Below, in pieces: positions 5,423 through 5,610 of a stretch of DNA of 5,610 nucleotides (positions are counted from its first letter, which is position 1; the number at the start of each line of letters is the position of its first letter). The stretch lies in the NCBI GenBank assembly GCA_020634135.1, contig JACKCG010000021.1:1-5610 (forward strand), read 5' to 3'. The notes under the pieces were generated by a model that did no database searches, was not told the DNA's origin, and saw nothing but the letters and a program-made list of their open reading frames with translations. The DNA comes from Anaerolineaceae bacterium. GTDB lineage: Bacteria > Chloroflexota > Anaerolineae > Aggregatilineales > Phototrophicaceae. Made by a program: the position numbers and the translations under genes.

Positions 5423-5610
5423 TTACACGCGCAGCCCATCCAGAAAAATCCTGACATGCTCGCTGATAAACAATTCCATATCGGGCAGCCCGGTTCCCAG
5501 GCGGGGAATAACGTCCCGCGCCAGCATATAAGCCACCAGCCCGCCGATGAAGCCCCGCGCCGCTGTTGCCGGGTCATGGGGACGCAGCCGCCCCTGTTCG
5601 ACCTGTTGCT
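5423..5610 (-). CDS. TetR/AcrR family transcriptional regulator, C-terminal part
   Basis: Only the last 61 residues are in the window; the frame is open to the right edge and stops at TAA (5425-5423). The residues RPHDPATAARGFIGGLVAYML followed by MELFISEHVRIFLDGLRV, quoted here as two separate stretches, are typical of the final ligand-domain helices of TetR/AcrR repressors. There a 'P..AAR.F.G....Y.L' helix precedes a last helix ending in FLDGL. The DNA-binding helix-turn-helix lies outside, so the call rests on this C-terminal pattern and on context. The gene sits directly upstream of, and on the same strand as, an ABC exporter, a common arrangement for a repressor that controls export of its own ligand. 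The operator would be upstream of this gene, outside the window. Confidence 0.75.
   Translation of the reverse strand, partial: QQVEQGRLRPHDPATAARGFIGGLVAYMLARDVIPRLGTGLPDMELFISEHVRIFLDGLRV

Noticed and set aside
5377..5577. N-terminal extension of the ABC ATPase
   Set aside because: The added residues (Trp/Cys-rich) read the TetR gene in another frame, and the ABC domain starts properly at 5376.

Overview
The window looks like ordinary chromosomal DNA from a moderately GC-rich bacterium, most probably a member of the Chloroflexota (Anaerolineae-like). This assignment is inference. It rests on a DUF951 protein (a family I associate with Firmicutes and Chloroflexota), a HIT protein with an N-terminus starting L/M-E-R-D, a membrane-anchored NHL/SMP-30-type propeller, and an intergenic GTAGGGGC...GCCCCTAC hairpin of the kind I associate with Chloroflexota and cyanobacteria. 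I found no tRNA, rRNA, CRISPR array, transposase or phage gene.

Plus strand, left half. Bases 1-476 are the 3' end of a family III (CaiB/BaiF, alpha-methylacyl-CoA racemase-like) CoA-transferase. After a 96-base gap with a good sigma70-type promoter comes a membrane-anchored six-bladed beta-propeller (573-1598). A second promoter-like site precedes a two-gene unit: a small DUF951 protein (1728-1940) overlapping by ATGA with a GT28 diacylglycerol glycosyltransferase of the MGDG-synthase/UgtP type (1937-3124), which probably makes membrane glycolipids.

Middle. Bases 3125-3433 lie between convergent genes and hold no credible gene. They contain a possible terminator, a 101-base block bounded by perfect 11-base inverted repeats, a strong internal hairpin, and an 11-base direct repeat placed symmetrically 7 bases outside each end. 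This is the most unusual structure in the window.

Minus strand, right half, read right to left. A TetR-type regulator (C-terminal end only, 5610-5423) is followed by an ABC ATPase (5376-4513), an ABC-2 permease (4523-3780) and a HIT nucleotide hydrolase/transferase (3775-3434). Spacing is 46 nt, an 11-nt overlap, then 4 nt, which suggests one operon. The likely reading is a TetR-controlled ABC exporter (drug, lipid or polymer) with a HIT gene carried at its 3' end.

I do not see a convincing previously undescribed system. The best candidates for a second look are the nested repeat block at 3214-3362 and the coupling of DUF951 to the glycolipid glycosyltransferase.
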